From the NCBI GenBank assembly GCA_050260375.1, contig JBLNCA010000045.1, forward strand, positions 178,989-242,988: a DNA stretch of 64,000 bases, read 5' to 3'. The notes beneath the pieces are model-generated. The model saw only the letters and a list, made by a program, of their open reading frames with translations, searched no databases and was not told where the DNA came from. Positions 61,932 through 64,000 of the stretch are shown one piece after another. The stretch comes from DTFZ01 sp050260375. GTDB taxonomy: Bacteria > Bacillota > Clostridia > Christensenellales > SZUA-584. The position numbers and the translations under genes are program-made. Each line of letters starts with the position of its first letter. The stretch's first letter is position 1.

Positions 61932-63608
61932 ATGAGCGAACTGTTAAGAAGATACTGCCCGCGCATAGAATTTGACTCGTACGAGGATTTCAAACAGAAT
62001 TACCGCTGCAACGTGCCGCAGAATTTTAATTTCGCTTACGATATCGTGGACGAATGGGCGAAGATACAGCCGGGCAAGCTGGCGCTTGTCTGGACGGACG
62101 ATTCGGGCGACATGAAGCGTTTTACGTTTGACGACATAAAGCGCTTAAGCGACTGCGTGGCTAATGTGTTTACCGCTCACGGCATAAAGAAGGGCGACGT
62201 GGTGATGCTGATACTGCGCCAGCGCCCCGAGGTATGGGTTTGCATGACCGCGCTGATAAAGATAGGCGCCGTCTGCATTCCCGCGAGTTTTCAGCTTACG
62301 TCCAAGGACATATCGTACCGCTGCGCCGCGGCGGGAGTAAAAATGATAGTCAGCGTGGACGAGGCTGAGGTGATAGAGCATATCAGGGGTGCACTGCCCG
62401 AGTGCGAAAACAAGCCTGTGTTGATGGCGGTAGGCGACGATATACCCGAAGGCTTCGCGGATTTCCGCAAAGAGGTAAGCGAAGCAAGCCCGGAGTTCGC
62501 GCGGCCGACGGGAGAAGCCGCGACATGCAATACCGACCCGATGCTGGTGTATTTTTCTTCGGGTACCACCGGATGGCCCAAGATGGTGCTGCACGATTTT
62601 GTGTATCCTCTCGGCCATATCGTCACGGCCAAGTACTGGCAGTGCGTGCAGGACGACCGCATACACATGACGCAGACGGACTCCGGATGGGCGAAGTTCG
62701 CGTGGGGCAAGATATTCGGCCAGTGGATATGCGGTGCGGCCATAGGTGCGTACGATACCCAAAAGTTCGTGCCGCACTCGCTGCTTGAGGCGTTGCTGCG
62801 CATACGCCCGACTACTTTTTGTGCGCCCGCCACAATATACAGGTATCTTATCAAAGAGAACCTCTCGGGTTACGACTTAAGCTTTATAAAGCACGCAAGC
62901 CTTGCGGGCGAGCCGCTCAACCCGGAGGTATACAGAAAAATATGCGAGCTTACGGGGCTTAAGGTATACGAAGGCTTCGGTCAGACTGAATCGTCGGTGC
63001 TTATAGCCAACTTCCCGTGGGTGGACGTAAAGCCCGGCTCGATGGGCAAGCCCTCGCCTCTTTATAACATAGACCTTATCGACGCGGACGGCGCGAGCTG
63101 CGAGGATGGCATAATAGGCTCGATAGTAGTGCGCGATACCGACAAGCAGCATCCTCTGGGGCTTTTCAGGGAGTACTGGAAGGACGAAAGCGCTATGCGC
63201 AAGGCGTGGAGCAACGGCATATACAACACGGGCGATATGGCGTGGCGCGATGCGGACGGCTATTACTGGTTCGTGGGCAGAAGCGACGACGTAATAAAAT
63301 GCTCGGGCTACCGCATAGGGCCTTTCGAGGTGGAAAGCGTATTGCTTGAACATCCGTGCGTGCTCGAATGCGCCGTCACGGCAGCGCCCGACCCCATACG
63401 CGGGCAGGTGGTCAAGGCGACTATAGTGCTCGCCAAAGGCTATACTCCGAGCGAGGAGCTTAAAAAAGAGCTGCAGAACCACGTGAAAAAGACGACCGCC
63501 CCTTATAAATACCCGCGGATAGTAGAGTTTGTGGACGCGCTGCCCAAGACGATAAGCGACAAGATACAGCGCAACGTAATACGTTCGCGCGACCATCAGA
63601 ATAAATAG
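61932..63608 (+). CDS. AMP-binding acyl-CoA synthetase, AcsM/AcsA type
   Basis: The 558-residue ANL enzyme has the P-loop YFSSGTTGWPKMV (about 200-212), the YEGFGQTESS motif near 345, IYNTGDMAWRD near 430, and a C-terminal PKTISDKIQRNVIR with the catalytic lysine. It activates an acid with ATP to acyl-AMP and then acyl-CoA. Chain length cannot be read; regulator pairing and family suggest acetate to medium-chain acids. Start ATG 61932 is 4 bp after the cupin gene stop. Confidence 0.9.
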   Translation: MSELLRRYCPRIEFDSYEDFKQNYRCNVPQNFNFAYDIVDEWAKIQPGKLALVWTDDSGDMKRFTFDDIKRLSDCVANVFTAHGIKKGDVVMLILRQRPEVWVCMTALIKIGAVCIPASFQLTSKDISYRCAAAGVKMIVSVDEAEVIEHIRGALPECENKPVLMAVGDDIPEGFADFRKEVSEASPEFARPTGEAATCNTDPMLVYFSSGTTGWPKMVLHDFVYPLGHIVTAKYWQCVQDDRIHMTQTDSGWAKFAWGKIFGQWICGAAIGAYDTQKFVPHSLLEALLRIRPTTFCAPATIYRYLIKENLSGYDLSFIKHASLAGEPLNPEVYRKICELTGLKVYEGFGQTESSVLIANFPWVDVKPGSMGKPSPLYNIDLIDADGASCEDGIIGSIVVRDTDKQHPLGLFREYWKDESAMRKAWSNGIYNTGDMAWRDADGYYWFVGRSDDVIKCSGYRIGPFEVESVLLEHPCVLECAVTAAPDPIRGQVVKATIVLAKGYTPSEELKKELQNHVKKTTAPYKYPRIVEFVDALPKTISDKIQRNVIRSRDHQNK

Positions 63609-63680
63609 CAAATGATTCGCTGATATGCCGGCGTGTCTTTGCGGATAATAATAGCAGCAATATAAAAACAGGAGGCATGC

Positions 63681-63830
63681 ATGGCAAAGGCAGGAATGCG
63701 CCGCCCCGACCCCGAAGCGCCGCACGGCACCGAAGGCGACGTTGGGCAGAACTTTAAAAGGAACACGGCAAGGCCGGTGCCCGAGATACAGGGCAAGGCA
63801 AAAACGGGGAAGGCAAAGGTGAAAAAGTAA
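63681..63830 (+). CDS. Small basic conserved-type protein (49 residues)
   Basis: Reads MAKAGMRRPDPEAPHGTE at the start and ends in a Lys-rich GKAKTGKAKVKK. It resembles a small protein I recall from Clostridia that starts KAGMRRPxPxxPHGTE; function unknown. AGGAGG at 63670-63675 precedes ATG 63681. A strong terminator follows 7 bp after the stop. Confidence 0.68.
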   Translation: MAKAGMRRPDPEAPHGTEGDVGQNFKRNTARPVPEIQGKAKTGKAKVKK

Positions 63831-63836
63831 ATAGAG

Positions 63837-63873
63837 CAGGGCCTGTGCTTATGGTACAGGCTCTGTTTTTTTT
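63837..63873 (+). terminator. Terminator after the small protein gene
   Basis: CAGGGCCTGTGC pairs with GTACAGGCTCTG, followed by eight T residues. Confidence 0.88.
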
Positions 63874-63887
63874 ATCGTAAAAAAAAA

Positions 63888-63906
63888 CCACACGCTAAGC
63901 GTGTGG
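63888..63906. repeat. Perfect short palindrome near the window end
   Basis: CCACACGCT and AGCGTGTGG flank a single A. Ahead of it is a run of A residues. The window ends with AAAGGAGG at 63989-63996, a ribosome-binding site for a gene beyond the edge. Confidence 0.6.
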
Positions 63907-64000
63907 AGGAACGGATAGCTTTAGCGTTTGAAAAGAAGAACCTCCAAAAGTAGAATAGAAAAGGTTTCGCCGACCGTTTCTAAAACTACAAAGGAGGTAT

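Overview
The window looks like the chromosome of a spore-forming anaerobic member of the Clostridia. Three homologues of the spore-coat morphogenetic protein CotE, two CotS-family coat kinases and a CotSA-like glycosyltransferase point to endospores. Sugar-sensing YesM/YesN-type regulation, many ABC sugar uptake genes, a cytosolic chemoreceptor and anaerobe-type flavoprotein sets fit a saccharolytic Firmicute. Base composition is close to even, ATA is a common isoleucine codon, and there are no RNA genes that I can recognise.

Layout. (1) 1-4260, minus strand: a Dlt-like module (transglutaminase with Ig-like repeats, adenylation enzyme, carrier protein, MBOAT acyltransferase cut by the window edge). 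(2) 4596-15987: a D-xylose locus with an ABC importer (binding protein, ATPase, permease), then an unknown protein, a membrane-anchored sugar-binding protein, LytS/YesM kinase, YesN regulator, a second binding lipoprotein and xylose isomerase. (3) 16471-18372: a soluble chemoreceptor fused to a sugar-binding domain. (4) 18589-20747: a radical SAM/partner pair linked with DNA metabolism, behind a promoter carrying a LexA-like box. (5) 21855-28514: a flavoprotein and FGGY-kinase operon (GlpA-like, GlpB-like, DUF1667, kinase, alkyl-DHAP-synthase-like oxidase). (6) 29324-37709: a regulator, two DhaK proteins, DhaL, ABC importer, short-chain dehydrogenase and RpiB-like isomerase, best read as a tetritol (threitol/erythritol type) pathway. 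(7) 38842-43028: GPH-type transporter, DUF2804 protein and a GH2 glycosidase. (8) 44596-53289: a spore-coat and coat-polysaccharide cluster. (9) 54346-63830: YyaL-like protein, GT2-GtrA protein, a zinc-ribbon module, Mrp ATPase, and a cupin regulator with an acyl-CoA synthetase.

Two patterns cut across these regions. First, a palindromic repeat of about 33-35 bp (GGGGTCCCC, stem, loop, stem, GGGGTG) occurs about 31 times, with compensatory stem changes, and reaches its highest density among the coat genes. It has entered coding sequence at least once and probably three times. Second, several gene remnants (GPH transporter, methylmalonate-semialdehyde dehydrogenase, signal peptidase II-like, YyaL fragment) show ongoing gene decay between the operons.

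All family assignments are from reading the translated sequences and remembered motifs; no database search was run.
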